Shown here in pieces: positions 25,233-34,151 of a stretch of 46,927 nt of DNA. The position numbers were made by a program, and so were the translations under genes. The notes under the pieces were generated by a model that saw only the letters and a program-made list of their open reading frames with translations, was not told the origin of the DNA and ran no database searches. Within the stretch, counting starts at the first letter, position 1. The number at the start of each line of letters is the position of its first letter. The stretch is taken from the NCBI GenBank assembly GCA_005881435.1, contig VBHP01000083.1, positions 1 through 46,927 on the forward strand. Direction: 5' to 3'. This DNA comes from Chloroflexota bacterium. Its GTDB lineage: Bacteria; Chloroflexota; Limnocylindria; P2-11E; CF-107.

Positions 25233-25733
25233 TCACGCGACTGTCCCGGGAGGTCGTCGCCTGTCGAGACGCGCGACTACGTAGACGAAGGTGCCAGCCG
25301 GCATGGCGAGCATGAGGATGAGAGCGAGACGGTAGAGCGCGGGCGCACCCGTGATGACCGTGCCAACGAGTGCGATGAGCCCGACGACGGTGATCGTAGT
25401 GAACGTCGCCCGCACACGCGTACTGAGGACCGTGCCATGCGCGCCGCTGATGTCACTGCGCATGTTGCCAAGCCCAAGAGCAGAGGACGCGATGAGCATC
25501 AGCGCGCTCAGCCATTGCACGCCGTCGTGCTGCCCGAACAGCTCTACAAAGGGAACGACGAGGAGCGACGCGAAGAGCGTGGTGATCGCATAGGCGACGA
25601 TGATGCGCAGCTGATAGAGCTCCATCGGTTCCCACGTCTCGCCACGACGCCGAAGGGCGTTCATGAGCCCGGCGAAGCCAGCGAAGCTCATCGCGACGCC
25701 CGCGACCGCGAGGAAGAACCCTTCGTCAAGCAC
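25233..25733 (-). CDS. Hypothetical four-helix membrane protein
   Basis: 166 aa from a GTG without a clear ribosome binding site. Four hydrophobic segments (about 6-24, 43-65, 74-92, 108-155 as two). FFLAVAGVAMSFAGFAGLMN at the start is a pattern seen in uncharacterised small membrane proteins. Last gene before the gene-poor left end of the tRNA-Glu island. Confidence 0.6.
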   Translation of the reverse strand: MLDEGFFLAVAGVAMSFAGFAGLMNALRRRGETWEPMELYQLRIIVAYAITTLFASLLVVPFVELFGQHDGVQWLSALMLIASSALGLGNMRSDISGAHGTVLSTRVRATFTTITVVGLIALVGTVITGAPALYRLALILMLAMPAGTFVYVVARLDRRRPPGTVA

Positions 25734-26419
25734 GGCGCGAGGGTAGCGGGTTCTTCAGGACCTGACGTGCTTTGCGCTAGCGGCCCTGAGCGCGGCGCGG
25801 CGTCGGCGAAGCGCGCCCATGGCTTTCGTCTAGCAAGGCGCCTGATACTCGTGTGAACGATCTGTCGCCGTGGGAGAAACGCGAACGCAGTCCGTCGAAG
25901 CGAGGGACCAGCGCGTCGTACGCGCGACTGGAAATCGGCGTCCACAACTATTGCTCAGGTAGGGCCGACGGGATTCGAACCCGTGACCTCCAGCTTGAAA
26001 GGCTCGAAGAACAGGTAGGCAGGCGCGGCGGGCGCGATGGGCCAGCTTTTCTAGGGAATCGCGCCATCGACTGCATGGACAAAAGCCGACGAGTCGTGAC
26101 AGATAGCAAGTCACCGAATTACAAAAAGGTTGGCGGCAGGCAGGACCAGCTTCCGCTGAAAATTCTCTCTCCGTTCAACGTTTGTCAGAGCTAACGAGTA
26201 GTGATCTACAGCCTCCGACCCGTCGAAAATCGACAGGCCCTCGAGTTTTCAAGGATGACGATTAACGCGTTCAGCACGCCAAAAGTCAGACGCCCAATTT
26301 GTTCAGCGCCGGAAGGCTGTCCCCCCATGTGTCGAAAGCCTGTACCCAGGCGGAAGCCTGGAGGGATCGTTCACGGGCCCAGACGGGCTGGAATGGAAGG
26401 TTCAGCCGGGGTCTTCCAT
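25734..26419. other. Gene-poor stretch holding the left island boundary
   Basis: 686 bases with no frame I believe. Apparent frames across 25853-26194 translate the tRNA fragment. From about 26090 the DNA is visibly AT-richer than the flanking genes. The only clear feature is the tRNA-Glu 3'-end repeat at 25959-26004. Confidence 0.6.
25959..26004 (-). repeat. Left island repeat: 3' fragment of tRNA-Glu
   Basis: 46 bases identical to 34106-34151. On the minus strand it is the anticodon loop through the T-arm and discriminator base of tRNA-Glu; the 5' half is missing and the flank differs from position 26005 onward. A perfect direct repeat of a tRNA 3' end at a distance of 8.1 kb is the signature of site-specific integration. 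Confidence 0.85.
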
Positions 26420-26779
26420 CTATCTGTCTCGACGTCCCGAGCGAAGTCGTTGTAGAACGATTGACACAAACCAAAGAACGCTGGTGAGCGTGATCCCAAC
26501 GGAAAGGCCCTCCTGAAATGGATCCTGCTGAAATCCGCCATTCGTCAGTGTTTGGACCGCGAGATAGAGCACGATCCCAACAAACGCAGCAGCCGCCATC
26601 CACCCGAAACGCGCAAGCGGAATCGGTGGTAGAACGTCACCCCAAAAGCGCACTACGCCCCGGTACGCGCCGGGACGATATCTCTGAACGAGTCCGGGCA
26701 GCGCCAAAAGCAGTAACGCAAGAGCTGTGCCGATCACGAGCGGCACTAGCACCATCGGCGTCTGTTGTGTTTCGCTCAT
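26420..26779 (-). CDS. Small membrane protein downstream of RHS gene, candidate immunity protein
   Basis: 119 aa with three hydrophobic segments (about 9-28, 56-76, 90-109) separated by short polar loops. It lies 150 bases after the RHS gene stop on the same strand. In polymorphic toxin loci the gene just downstream of the toxin tip is normally its immunity protein, and a membrane location would suit a membrane-acting tip. No family recognised and no good ribosome binding site seen, so the role is inference. Confidence 0.55.
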   Translation of the reverse strand: MSETQQTPMVLVPLVIGTALALLLLALPGLVQRYRPGAYRGVVRFWGDVLPPIPLARFGWMAAAAFVGIVLYLAVQTLTNGGFQQDPFQEGLSVGITLTSVLWFVSIVLQRLRSGRRDR

Positions 26780-26928
26780 TGCGTTTGACGGGTGTTGTGC
26801 AGCTGGTCGCCTACGAGTACCGATTCAGCGCGAACTCGCTTCGGTGATCGTGCCCGAGCTTGACCTCGCTGCTCTGCCAATCGGTTCTGCGGAGATGTCG
26901 ACCCGTTCACTCGTCGTCTGAAGGACTC

Positions 26929-29900
26929 CTAGCATATCCGCTTGCAGGTCAGCTGGCAGTACGTGATAGTCGCTGCGTAACAGTAAACCACCGAAAGTGC
27001 CTCACACAAGAACGAGCATGGAAGAAAGCCGAGACAGGCGATCTCGCATTGAACAAACGTGATAACAGTACACGCGATTATGACGACTACTGCGCACACC
27101 CAGAAGCAGGCCCAATAGCAGTACCCCGTTGGATCCGTGACGTTGGTCGGGCTATTGCCCGCGAATGTATAAGCGTTCAGCGTCTGCGGATCGTCCGCCT
27201 TGCCCCATGCTCGGTCGCGCTCTGTAAACCGTCCCACCGTCGCGTCGTAGTAGCGCGCCCCCATTTTATACAGACCGGTGGCTACGTCGAGGTAGGCGCC
27301 TTGGAAGAGGACCGGCGTCGTGGCGCTGCCCGTCTTAGCTAGCACGTTGCCCCACGCGTCATATGTCCATGACGCCACAAGTGCGCCGGTGCCGTCCGCG
27401 AGGCCGATCGTCGAGCCGAGTGCGTCGAAGAGGACGTAGTTTGTGCCGCTCGCACCGCGCTCGCTTAGGAGCTGGCCACAGCCGCAGCGCAGCTCGTACA
27501 CGACGCCAGAAGCGTCGGAGCGCCGTGAGAGACCGAGAAGATCGTAAACAAATGACGCTGTGCCTGCCTGTACCCGCTCGGTCTGGTTGAGTCCGCTGTA
27601 ACTCATGGGAATTTGGCTGCCACCGGGCGGGGTGATGCTTGAAGTGAGATTCGCCGCGTCCTGACTCAGCGATAGGCCGTCGCTTCTGGTGGTGAGACTG
27701 CCATTCGCGTCATAGCTGTAGGTGGTCGAAGCGGCGGCGGTCAGCTCGTTCGCGGTGTTGTAACTATAGTTTGTAACGCTTCCATTGAGCGTCCGCGTCG
27801 TGCGGTTGCCGACCGCGTCGTATGTATAGCTCCGGGTGTCCGTGACGCCACCGCCGGGCGCCGTCGTGGTCGCGACGGTGAGCCGGTTGAGCGGGTCATA
27901 GCTGTAGCTGACGACGTTCCCAACTTCATCTGTGACCTTGTACCGCTGGGTCGTCTGCGTTGTGTTCGCCGGGTTGACGTAGTTGTATGAGCGGGAGAGG
28001 AGCGTCGTGCCGCCGGAGTTCTTCCAAACTTGGCTCGTGATCTCGCCGGCCGCATCGCGAGTAATAGTGCCGGCGACGCCGTTCGGGTACGCCACAGAGG
28101 TTTCACGGTAGGCGGCGTCGTATCCGAAAGTGGTGCGGGCACCCGTCGGGTCAGTAATGCTCGTTGCGAGGTTTACTCCGGTGTATGCGAGCGTAATCGT
28201 CCCGCCCGCGTCAGCCTTGGTCGTCAGGTTTCCCTCCGCGTCATAGGTGTATGAGATGACCTCGGAGCTCGGGAGTGTCTTGCTGCTCATCCGGTTGAGC
28301 GCGTCGTACCCGTAGCTCGTGGTTCCGGTTCGGTCGATCAGCGAGCCGCGGTTTCCGTCAGCGTCGTACGTAAGAGTCAAGGTTGTCGCGTCGGCGTAGG
28401 TGACCAGCGTGAGATGGTCGAGTGCGTCGTACGCGTATGTTGTGCGTTGGCCCTTGCCATCGGTCGCGCTCGCAAGGCGCGAGAGCGCATCGTACGTGTA
28501 GCTGGCAGCTCCAAGAGGCAGGGGATATGTAATCCCGGTCAGATTTCCGGCTGAGTCAAATGTGAAGTTCGTTACGTTGGTCCTCGCATCGGTAGTCGAT
28601 GCCAGCGTGCCGTTTCCGTTGTACTGATAACGCGTAATACCGCCTGCGGCGTCGGTCGCCTGTGTGAGATTGCCGGGTCCGTCGTACGCATACTGCGTGG
28701 TGTTTGCCTGCGGGTCGGTGATGCTCGTCGGGTAGTAAGGATGAGCGGTATCGGCATATGCAGCGCTCGCTCCGGCGCCGGTTGCGAGCGAGGCAGTCGT
28801 GACGTTGTCGTTCACGTCGTAGCCATAGCTTGTCGACGCGCCGGTGCCGTCGGTGTAGCGCAAGACGTTGCTGTCAGTCGTGTATGTCGTTGAGGTCGAA
28901 TGCCCGAGGGCGTCGATGACTCCGCTGACGCGGCCCTGAAAGTCGAGGCTGTAACTAGTCGCGTCCGCGTTCGGATCCGTAACAACGGTGGTCCCGGCGT
29001 TGTAGGTGAAGTGCGTCGTCGGTCCAGTTCCTGCTCCGGGGTTCGTCACCCGTGTTAGGTCCGTTGCTCGGCTGTCACCGTCGTCGCTAATCTTTGTGAG
29101 ATTGCCCTTTGGGTCAGTGATCTGCGAAAGCCGGCCCAACGAGTCGTACGCGTAACGAGTAAGGTTCGTCGCTGGATCCGTGTAGGTCGCGAGCCGATTG
29201 CTCCCATCGTATCCGTATTGGTACTGCCGCAACGCCGGGTCGGTGATCGTCGATACGAAACCTGCGGCGTTGTATGCGATCGTCGTCACGCGGCTCTGCG
29301 TGTCTCGGATCGACGTCAGCCGGCCGTTGCCGTCGTATGTGAGCGAGATTGTGTTGCCGTTCTTGTCAACCTGCGACACGAGACGACCGGCACTCGAGAA
29401 GTTCAGCCGCTCGCCGGTCTTGTTGAAGCTCAGCTTGTAGGTGGCGTCGCCATTGCGCACGAGCGTCGCGTCGATCCCTGTCGGCGAGGCGAAGCTGCCA
29501 TCTTGATTCTTGGCGAACGTGACCTGGTAACCGCTCGGCCCGTAGTACGCGGCTGAGCCGTTGCCAAAAATCGAGAGCCGCACGTCCTGCCCTGTGCTGA
29601 GAGTCCAGCCGTTGCCGAACGCGCCGAGTTGCGCGAAGGCGAGGCCGTTGTAGTAGCGGTCGAGACTAAGGTTGAGCCCCGTGCCGTGGATCCCAAGGTC
29701 GTGCGCTTCTACGACAAGATTGCCATTAGCTACGTTGACCTGCGCGGAGATTCGGTCGGTGAGCCGCTGGCTCTCGAGTTGGTAGAACCGCTGTTTTCCG
29801 AGCCACGGCAGGAGTGCGAGGGTGTGATACGCGCCCGCACCGAGGCCGCTCACGCCCTGGATGCCTCCGACAGTCCTCGGCGACTGGCTGTCGTCCCGGG

Positions 29901-32259
29901 TGCCGTCACCGAGCTGGCCACTGAAGTTCCAGCCCCACGCGAAGACGGTGCCGTCCTGCTTCACGGCGAGACTGTGCATGCGGCCGCCGACGACTCGCGC
30001 CACGTTCGTCACACCTGTGACTGCGACGGGCGTCGTCCGAGACGTTGCGGTCCCGTCGCCGACCTGGCCGAAAGCGTTGTAGCCCCAGGCGGTGACCGTC
30101 GCGTCGCTCTTGAGCGCGAGCGAGTGGTGGCCGCCGGCGGCGACAGCACCGATCCCGATCAGGCCTACCACCGCGATCGGCACGGATCGGCTCGTCGTCG
30201 TGCCGTCGCCAAGCTGGCCGTCGCCGTTGAAGCCCCACGACGACACCGTGCCGTCGCTCTTGAGTGCGAGTGTGTGCCACTTGCCGGCGGAGATCGCGCT
30301 CGCGCTGAGACTTAGCACCTGCACCGGTGTGAGCCGGTTCGTGGTCGTGCCGTCGCCGAGCTCACCGTCGACGTTGTAGCCCCATGCCCACACCGTGCCG
30401 TCGGACTTCAACGCCACGCTGTGCGAGCCACCCGCCGAGATCGCGACGATGTTCGCAAGCCCACTCACCTGGACCGGCGCGCTGCGGCTCGTAGTGGTCC
30501 CGTCGCCGAGTTCACCGTCGGCGTTGTTGCCCCACGCCCACACCGTCCCATCGCTCTTCAACGCGAGGCTATGGAAGCGCTCGGCCGAGATCGCCTGCAC
30601 GTTCGTGAGTCCACTCACCTGCACTGGGGAGGAGCGGTCCGTGGTAGTGCCGTCGCCGAGCTGCCCATATGCGTTCATGCCCCATGCACGCACGGTCCCA
30701 TCGACGAGGAGGGCGAGGCTGTGTTGCTCGCCTCCGGCCATCGCTCGCAACAGCCCAAGACCATCGCGTTCCACGGGTACGTTCCGCGCCGCGGTCACGC
30801 CGTCGCCGAGCTGACCGTAGAAGTCGTCGCCCCACGCCCAGAGCGTCCCATCAGTCTTCACGGCGAGGCTATGGAACCGGCCCGCCGCGAAGGCGCTCAC
30901 GTTTGCGAGTCCGCTTACTGCGGCCGAGGTCCAATGTTCGTTCACGGTGCCGTCGCCAAGCTGCCCGGAGAAGTTGTAGCCCCACGAAGTCATCGACCCG
31001 GTGGAGAGGAGTGCCAGACTGAAGCGATCGCCGCCGGAGAGCGCGCTCGCGCCCGTAAGTGCAGAGATCTGCACCGGTTGGACCCGGGTGGTGCTCGTGC
31101 CGTCACCGAGCGCGCCGCGTTCGTTGTAGCCCCACGCCCACCCCGTGCCATCGCTCTTCACGGCGAGGCTGTGCCATTTGCCAGCGCCGATGGCCGTGAC
31201 TGAGGCGAGTCCACTCGTTTGCACCGGAGACAACCGGTTCGTGGTAGTGCCATCCCCGAGCTCGCCGTCGCCGTTGAAGCCCCACGACCAGACAGTCCCA
31301 TCGCTCTTTAGTGCCAGGCTGTGGAACTGGCCGCCCGCGATCTTGCTCGCGTTCGCCAGCGTCCCGACCTGGACCGGCGCTGTGCGATTTGTCGTCGTGC
31401 CGTCACCGAGCTGGCCGTCGCGGTTGTCACCCCACGCCCACACGGTGCCATCGGTCTTGAGAGCGATGCTGTGGTAGCTGCCGGCGGAGATCGCGCTCAC
31501 CCCGCTGACTCCGGTGACCTGCACTGGCGCAGTGCGCATCGTCGTGGTGCCGTCGCCAAGCTGACCGCTCGCGTTGCGGCCCCAGGCCCACACGGTGCCG
31601 TCGCTTTTGAGCGCGAGGCTGTGGTACTGCCCCGATGCAACCGCACTCACGCTGCTGAGGCCCGTGATTTGTGCTGGTGTCGATCCATCTGTCGTTGATC
31701 CGAGGCCGAGCTGGCCATCCGCGTTCCGTCCGAAGGTCCAGACGGTGCCGTCACTCTTGCGCACGACGCTGTGAAAGAGGCCCGCGGCGACGACAGTCAC
31801 CGAGCTCAGCGCGGTGACCTGCAGCGGCGCGGCGCGGCCGGTCGCGGTCCCATCGCCGAGCTGCCCATAGAAGTCCCAGCCCCAGGTCCACGGCCACCCT
31901 TGGACCTGACCGGGCGAAGCGCCCTGGCCGATCCCGCCAAGTGTCGGCGCCTTCGGGGCAAGCGCCTTCTTCGATTCCTGCGGCGGTGGGGTCCGAGCGT
32001 CGAACGCCTCGCCCGGCGTCGATGTGGCTTGCGCGCTCGGCCTCTGAATCGCTGTATCGGCGGCAAGCGCAACGCCTGATGCTGTGCGTGCAAAGGTGGC
32101 GTTGAAGACGTCCGCGGTTGGTCCGCGACTCGCTTGGGGCTGCACCAGTCCGATTGCGCGGATGAGTGCTCCGAAGGTGGGCCAGAGGTCGCCGGGCTGG
32201 ACCGCCATAAGCGCCACTAGAAAGAGTGCGATGAGCCTCAAGCGCGAGCGACGCAGCAT
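26929..32259 (-). CDS. Giant RCC1-propeller/RHS repeat protein with cysteine-rich C-terminal tip
   Basis: 1776 aa, secreted or surface exposed. Order: basic plus hydrophobic signal or anchor (about 1-22); proline-rich linker to about 120; fourteen RCC1-type repeats of about 50 residues (122-820; consensus WAWGxNxxGQLGDGTTT, then HSLALKSDG); a region with the RHS entry motif VNVANGNLVVEAHDL; more than twenty YD repeats (about 935-1600); the RHS core (FDALGSTIGLADGTG, then GARYYDATVGRFTERD); and DPTG at about 1709-1712. The last 64 residues contain 12 cysteines among hydrophobic stretches and match no toxin domain I know. RHS shells usually enclose a C-terminal toxin cut off after the core. The RCC1 propellers may bind a receptor or anchor. 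Divergent from the HTH gene at 32441. Confidence 0.92.
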   Translation of the reverse strand: MLRRSRLRLIALFLVALMAVQPGDLWPTFGALIRAIGLVQPQASRGPTADVFNATFARTASGVALAADTAIQRPSAQATSTPGEAFDARTPPPQESKKALAPKAPTLGGIGQGASPGQVQGWPWTWGWDFYGQLGDGTATGRAAPLQVTALSSVTVVAAGLFHSVVRKSDGTVWTFGRNADGQLGLGSTTDGSTPAQITGLSSVSAVASGQYHSLALKSDGTVWAWGRNASGQLGDGTTTMRTAPVQVTGVSGVSAISAGSYHSIALKTDGTVWAWGDNRDGQLGDGTTTNRTAPVQVGTLANASKIAGGQFHSLALKSDGTVWSWGFNGDGELGDGTTTNRLSPVQTSGLASVTAIGAGKWHSLAVKSDGTGWAWGYNERGALGDGTSTTRVQPVQISALTGASALSGGDRFSLALLSTGSMTSWGYNFSGQLGDGTVNEHWTSAAVSGLANVSAFAAGRFHSLAVKTDGTLWAWGDDFYGQLGDGVTAARNVPVERDGLGLLRAMAGGEQHSLALLVDGTVRAWGMNAYGQLGDGTTTDRSSPVQVSGLTNVQAISAERFHSLALKSDGTVWAWGNNADGELGDGTTTSRSAPVQVSGLANIVAISAGGSHSVALKSDGTVWAWGYNVDGELGDGTTTNRLTPVQVLSLSASAISAGKWHTLALKSDGTVSSWGFNGDGQLGDGTTTSRSVPIAVVGLIGIGAVAAGGHHSLALKSDATVTAWGYNAFGQVGDGTATSRTTPVAVTGVTNVARVVGGRMHSLAVKQDGTVFAWGWNFSGQLGDGTRDDSQSPRTVGGIQGVSGLGAGAYHTLALLPWLGKQRFYQLESQRLTDRISAQVNVANGNLVVEAHDLGIHGTGLNLSLDRYYNGLAFAQLGAFGNGWTLSTGQDVRLSIFGNGSAAYYGPSGYQVTFAKNQDGSFASPTGIDATLVRNGDATYKLSFNKTGERLNFSSAGRLVSQVDKNGNTISLTYDGNGRLTSIRDTQSRVTTIAYNAAGFVSTITDPALRQYQYGYDGSNRLATYTDPATNLTRYAYDSLGRLSQITDPKGNLTKISDDGDSRATDLTRVTNPGAGTGPTTHFTYNAGTTVVTDPNADATSYSLDFQGRVSGVIDALGHSTSTTYTTDSNVLRYTDGTGASTSYGYDVNDNVTTASLATGAGASAAYADTAHPYYPTSITDPQANTTQYAYDGPGNLTQATDAAGGITRYQYNGNGTLASTTDARTNVTNFTFDSAGNLTGITYPLPLGAASYTYDALSRLASATDGKGQRTTYAYDALDHLTLVTYADATTLTLTYDADGNRGSLIDRTGTTSYGYDALNRMSSKTLPSSEVISYTYDAEGNLTTKADAGGTITLAYTGVNLATSITDPTGARTTFGYDAAYRETSVAYPNGVAGTITRDAAGEITSQVWKNSGGTTLLSRSYNYVNPANTTQTTQRYKVTDEVGNVVSYSYDPLNRLTVATTTAPGGGVTDTRSYTYDAVGNRTTRTLNGSVTNYSYNTANELTAAASTTYSYDANGSLTTRSDGLSLSQDAANLTSSITPPGGSQIPMSYSGLNQTERVQAGTASFVYDLLGLSRRSDASGVVYELRCGCGQLLSERGASGTNYVLFDALGSTIGLADGTGALVASWTYDAWGNVLAKTGSATTPVLFQGAYLDVATGLYKMGARYYDATVGRFTERDRAWGKADDPQTLNAYTFAGNSPTNVTDPTGYCYWACFWVCAVVVIIACTVITFVQCEIACLGFLPCSFLCEALSVVYCYAATITYCQLTCKRIC
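29793..31896 (-). repeat. Fourteen tandem RCC1-type coding repeats (about 150 bases each)
   Basis: The period is about 50 codons at protein level with moderate DNA similarity between units. Fourteen units equal two seven-bladed beta-propellers. The first unit (WTWGWDFYGQLGDGT) and the last (WGWNFSGQLGDGT) are the most divergent, as expected at propeller ends. Units 5-7 also diverge, which would be the junction between two propellers. Confidence 0.85.
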
Positions 32260-32271
32260 CGAGCGTAGAAA

Positions 32272-32284
32272 GTGCGAATCGCAC
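32272..32284. promoter_or_regulatory. Palindrome just upstream of the RHS gene
   Basis: GTGCGA-a-TCGCAC, a perfect 6+1+6 dyad ending 13 bases upstream of the RHS start codon. Placed to act as an operator or to block the start region. Binding protein unknown; the adjacent LuxR-type HTH protein is the first candidate. Confidence 0.4.
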
Positions 32285-32328
32285 TCCTACGGCGCAAGAT
32301 GCGATTTCGGTAGTTGCCTACGCCTCGC

Positions 32329-32369
32329 GCCAGCGTGCAAGACGTAGTTCGAGCGTGCTCCACGCTGGC
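32329..32369. promoter_or_regulatory. Large dyad in the spacer between RHS and HTH genes
   Basis: GCCAGCGTG (32329-32337) and CACGCTGGC (32361-32369) are perfect 9-base arms around a 23-base loop. It could be a cooperative operator pair, or a stem-loop in the RHS leader RNA. Confidence 0.4.
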
Positions 32370-32412
32370 AAGCGGAAGTGCCTGCACGGTTGGTTTGCAA
32401 TCGGCACGACTC

Positions 32413-32424
32413 TTGCTAAAGCAA
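32413..32424. promoter_or_regulatory. Small dyad upstream of the HTH gene
   Basis: TTGCT-aa-AGCAA, 16 bases before the ATG at 32441 and next to a poor -10-like TAAAGC with TTGCAA 16 bases upstream. Possible autoregulatory site. Confidence 0.3.
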
Positions 32425-32440
32425 TACTTCTCTGCTCGAC

Positions 32441-32794
32441 ATGGGTAGTCCGTCCATACGTGGCCTCGAAATCCTAGCGCGCATCGCCGCCGGCGACGCA
32501 GACAAGGACATCGCCGCGCACCTGGCGATCAGCGGCCGGTGCGTCTCATTTCATGTGCGACGCGCGCTCTCGATCCTCGGCTGCGAGACGCGAGCGCAAG
32601 CCGTCGCGGTCGCTCTTGTCCGCGGCTACATCTATTGCGGCGAAAGCCATGATGGCGCATGGGCTTGTGAGGTTGCGGCAGCGGCTGTGGAGCCGCGTCT
32701 CAGCAGAACGGCTGGAGCGAGTCGCGGAGTCGCAGCGAGAAGCGATCATTTCGCAATCTTGCATCGCTTGCACTCGTGCCGTCAGGGAATCTGA
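32441..32794 (+). CDS. Stand-alone LuxR/GerE-type HTH protein
   Basis: 117 aa. Residues 7-62 form a LuxR-type helix-turn-helix (GLEILARIAAGDADKDIAAH, then ISGRCVSFHVRRALSILGCE). There is no receiver or sensor domain; the C-terminal 50 residues are unrecognised and may be partly spurious. No clear ribosome binding site. Divergent from the RHS gene with 181 bases between starts, so it is the likely local regulator. Confidence 0.6.
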   Translation: MGSPSIRGLEILARIAAGDADKDIAAHLAISGRCVSFHVRRALSILGCETRAQAVAVALVRGYIYCGESHDGAWACEVAAAAVEPRLSRTAGASRGVAARSDHFAILHRLHSCRQGI

Positions 32795-33062
32795 GATCCG
32801 ATTGGCGTTGAGGCGCAAAGACCCTCCGACGATCGCTGTCGACGACGCGCGGGAGTCTCCGCGTTCTATCAAATCGCAGTACGTTTCGGTATTGCCGCGG
32901 CTCATGCTGACCGGTGCGAAAAGCGCGGCGGGTACTGCGTGGGCGAGTGACTCGCGGTCAGTGCGATTTGGCAGCCGTTTACCTCGTCGAATTGCCGTTG
33001 ATCGCACAAGGCGATACCGATACGTACCTACCTGTCTCGAGCGCCCTTCCAACCCGTCGACC

Positions 33063-33944
33063 CTAGATGCCGACGTTGAGGGGCGATACCTGCAGCGTCA
33101 CGGAGACGCCGTAGCGGCGAACGCGGATGCGCGTGACGTGCGCCGCCGGCGTCGCGAAGTCGGCGACGAGTGGCGGGCGGGCGAGGCCGATCGTGTAGCC
33201 GACATTGAAGGCGGCGTTGCCGAGGTTTAGCTCGAGGTCAGCGGGCTGCAACGCGTCGACGACGATGGCCGGAATCTCAGCGATGCCCGTTCGGATCGCG
33301 TCGAAGACGCGATGGTAACCGTTGCGCAGGTAGTAGCGACCGGAAAAGTGCATCACCTGGACAAGGTTGATGTGCGGCGCCGGCTCGATGACGATGCGGG
33401 CGCCGTCCGCCTCGAGACGCGCCTGGAGGCCGCCGAGCTGCGGGCTACTCGTGACGATTTGGATCGGACCGAGCGGCGGGATGAAGCTGATCTCGGCGGG
33501 CACTTCCCAGCGGTCGGGAAGCATGAAGCGAAGGAGCTCCGCCGCACCAGTAGGCACGGGGTCTTGTCGGGGCGTAACGAAGACCTGGATGGCGACCACG
33601 TGGGCCGGGTTGATCCACGCAAACCGATACGGACGACCGCCGAATACCTGCGCGAAGGCCGGCTTCGCCATAAGCGCCTCGAGGTACGCGTCCGCCGCTG
33701 GTCGAGCGACCACGTCGTCGAGGGGCACGACCTGCAGGTCCGGGACCGCGGCCCGCGTGCGCGCGGCGGCAGCCTTGGCCGCCTCGCGCTCGGGCTCCGA
33801 GAGCGTAGCGAGGTGCTCGTTTGCGAACGCCGCGAAGTGGTTCTCGTCCATGAAGCCGGAGAGCACGAGAGCATCGGTGAACGTCCGCTGCACAAAGCCT
33901 CGAGCGGGCGTCGGTGTCTGCGCTAGCGGTGTGGGCATGCTCAT
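33063..33944 (-). CDS. Unknown 293-aa island protein with ParB-like motif
   Basis: Soluble protein with no signal peptide. The N-terminus is helical and alanine-rich; the centre has IQIVTSSPQLGGLQARLEAD; then comes HFSGRYYLRNGYHRVFDAIR followed by TGIAEIPAIVVDA. The xLxNGxHRxxA plus IP(A/V) pattern recalls the ParB/sulfiredoxin fold, where it forms the nucleotide pocket. The C-terminus ends in strands with conserved look (VRRYGVSVTLQVSPLNVGI). It lies between the RHS/HTH genes and the tRNA, so it is island cargo. Function unknown. Confidence 0.65.
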   Translation of the reverse strand: MSMPTPLAQTPTPARGFVQRTFTDALVLSGFMDENHFAAFANEHLATLSEPEREAAKAAAARTRAAVPDLQVVPLDDVVARPAADAYLEALMAKPAFAQVFGGRPYRFAWINPAHVVAIQVFVTPRQDPVPTGAAELLRFMLPDRWEVPAEISFIPPLGPIQIVTSSPQLGGLQARLEADGARIVIEPAPHINLVQVMHFSGRYYLRNGYHRVFDAIRTGIAEIPAIVVDALQPADLELNLGNAAFNVGYTIGLARPPLVADFATPAAHVTRIRVRRYGVSVTLQVSPLNVGI

Positions 33945-34105
33945 GTCTCAAGTTTAGATTTGGCCGCGATTGCTGATAGCTAGTCGTGGCCGCAGGCTGG
34001 AGGTTACGCGGGCGCTGCGCGAAGACGTCCAGCCTGGCGGGCTGGTGTCCTCGACAACCTCGACAGGCGCGGTCCTTGCGAATCGCTGCATCAATCGCGG
34101 CTCTT

Positions 34106-34151
34106 GTAGGGCCGACGGGATTCGAACCCGTGACCTCCAGCTTGAAAGGCT
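34106..34151 (-). repeat. Right island repeat within tRNA-Glu
   Basis: 46 bases identical to 25959-26004, covering the tRNA-Glu 3' part from the anticodon loop to one base past the discriminator. The breakpoint in the anticodon loop is a common crossover point for tyrosine recombinases. Confidence 0.85.

Noticed and set aside
25853-26194. Protein-like frame containing GRADGIRTRDLQLERL
   Set aside because: This peptide is the well-known conceptual translation of a tRNA 3' end; it covers the 46-base tRNA-Glu fragment.
29793-31896. Long tandem repeats as a possible noncoding satellite
   Set aside because: They are in frame and encode RCC1-type repeats of a single protein.
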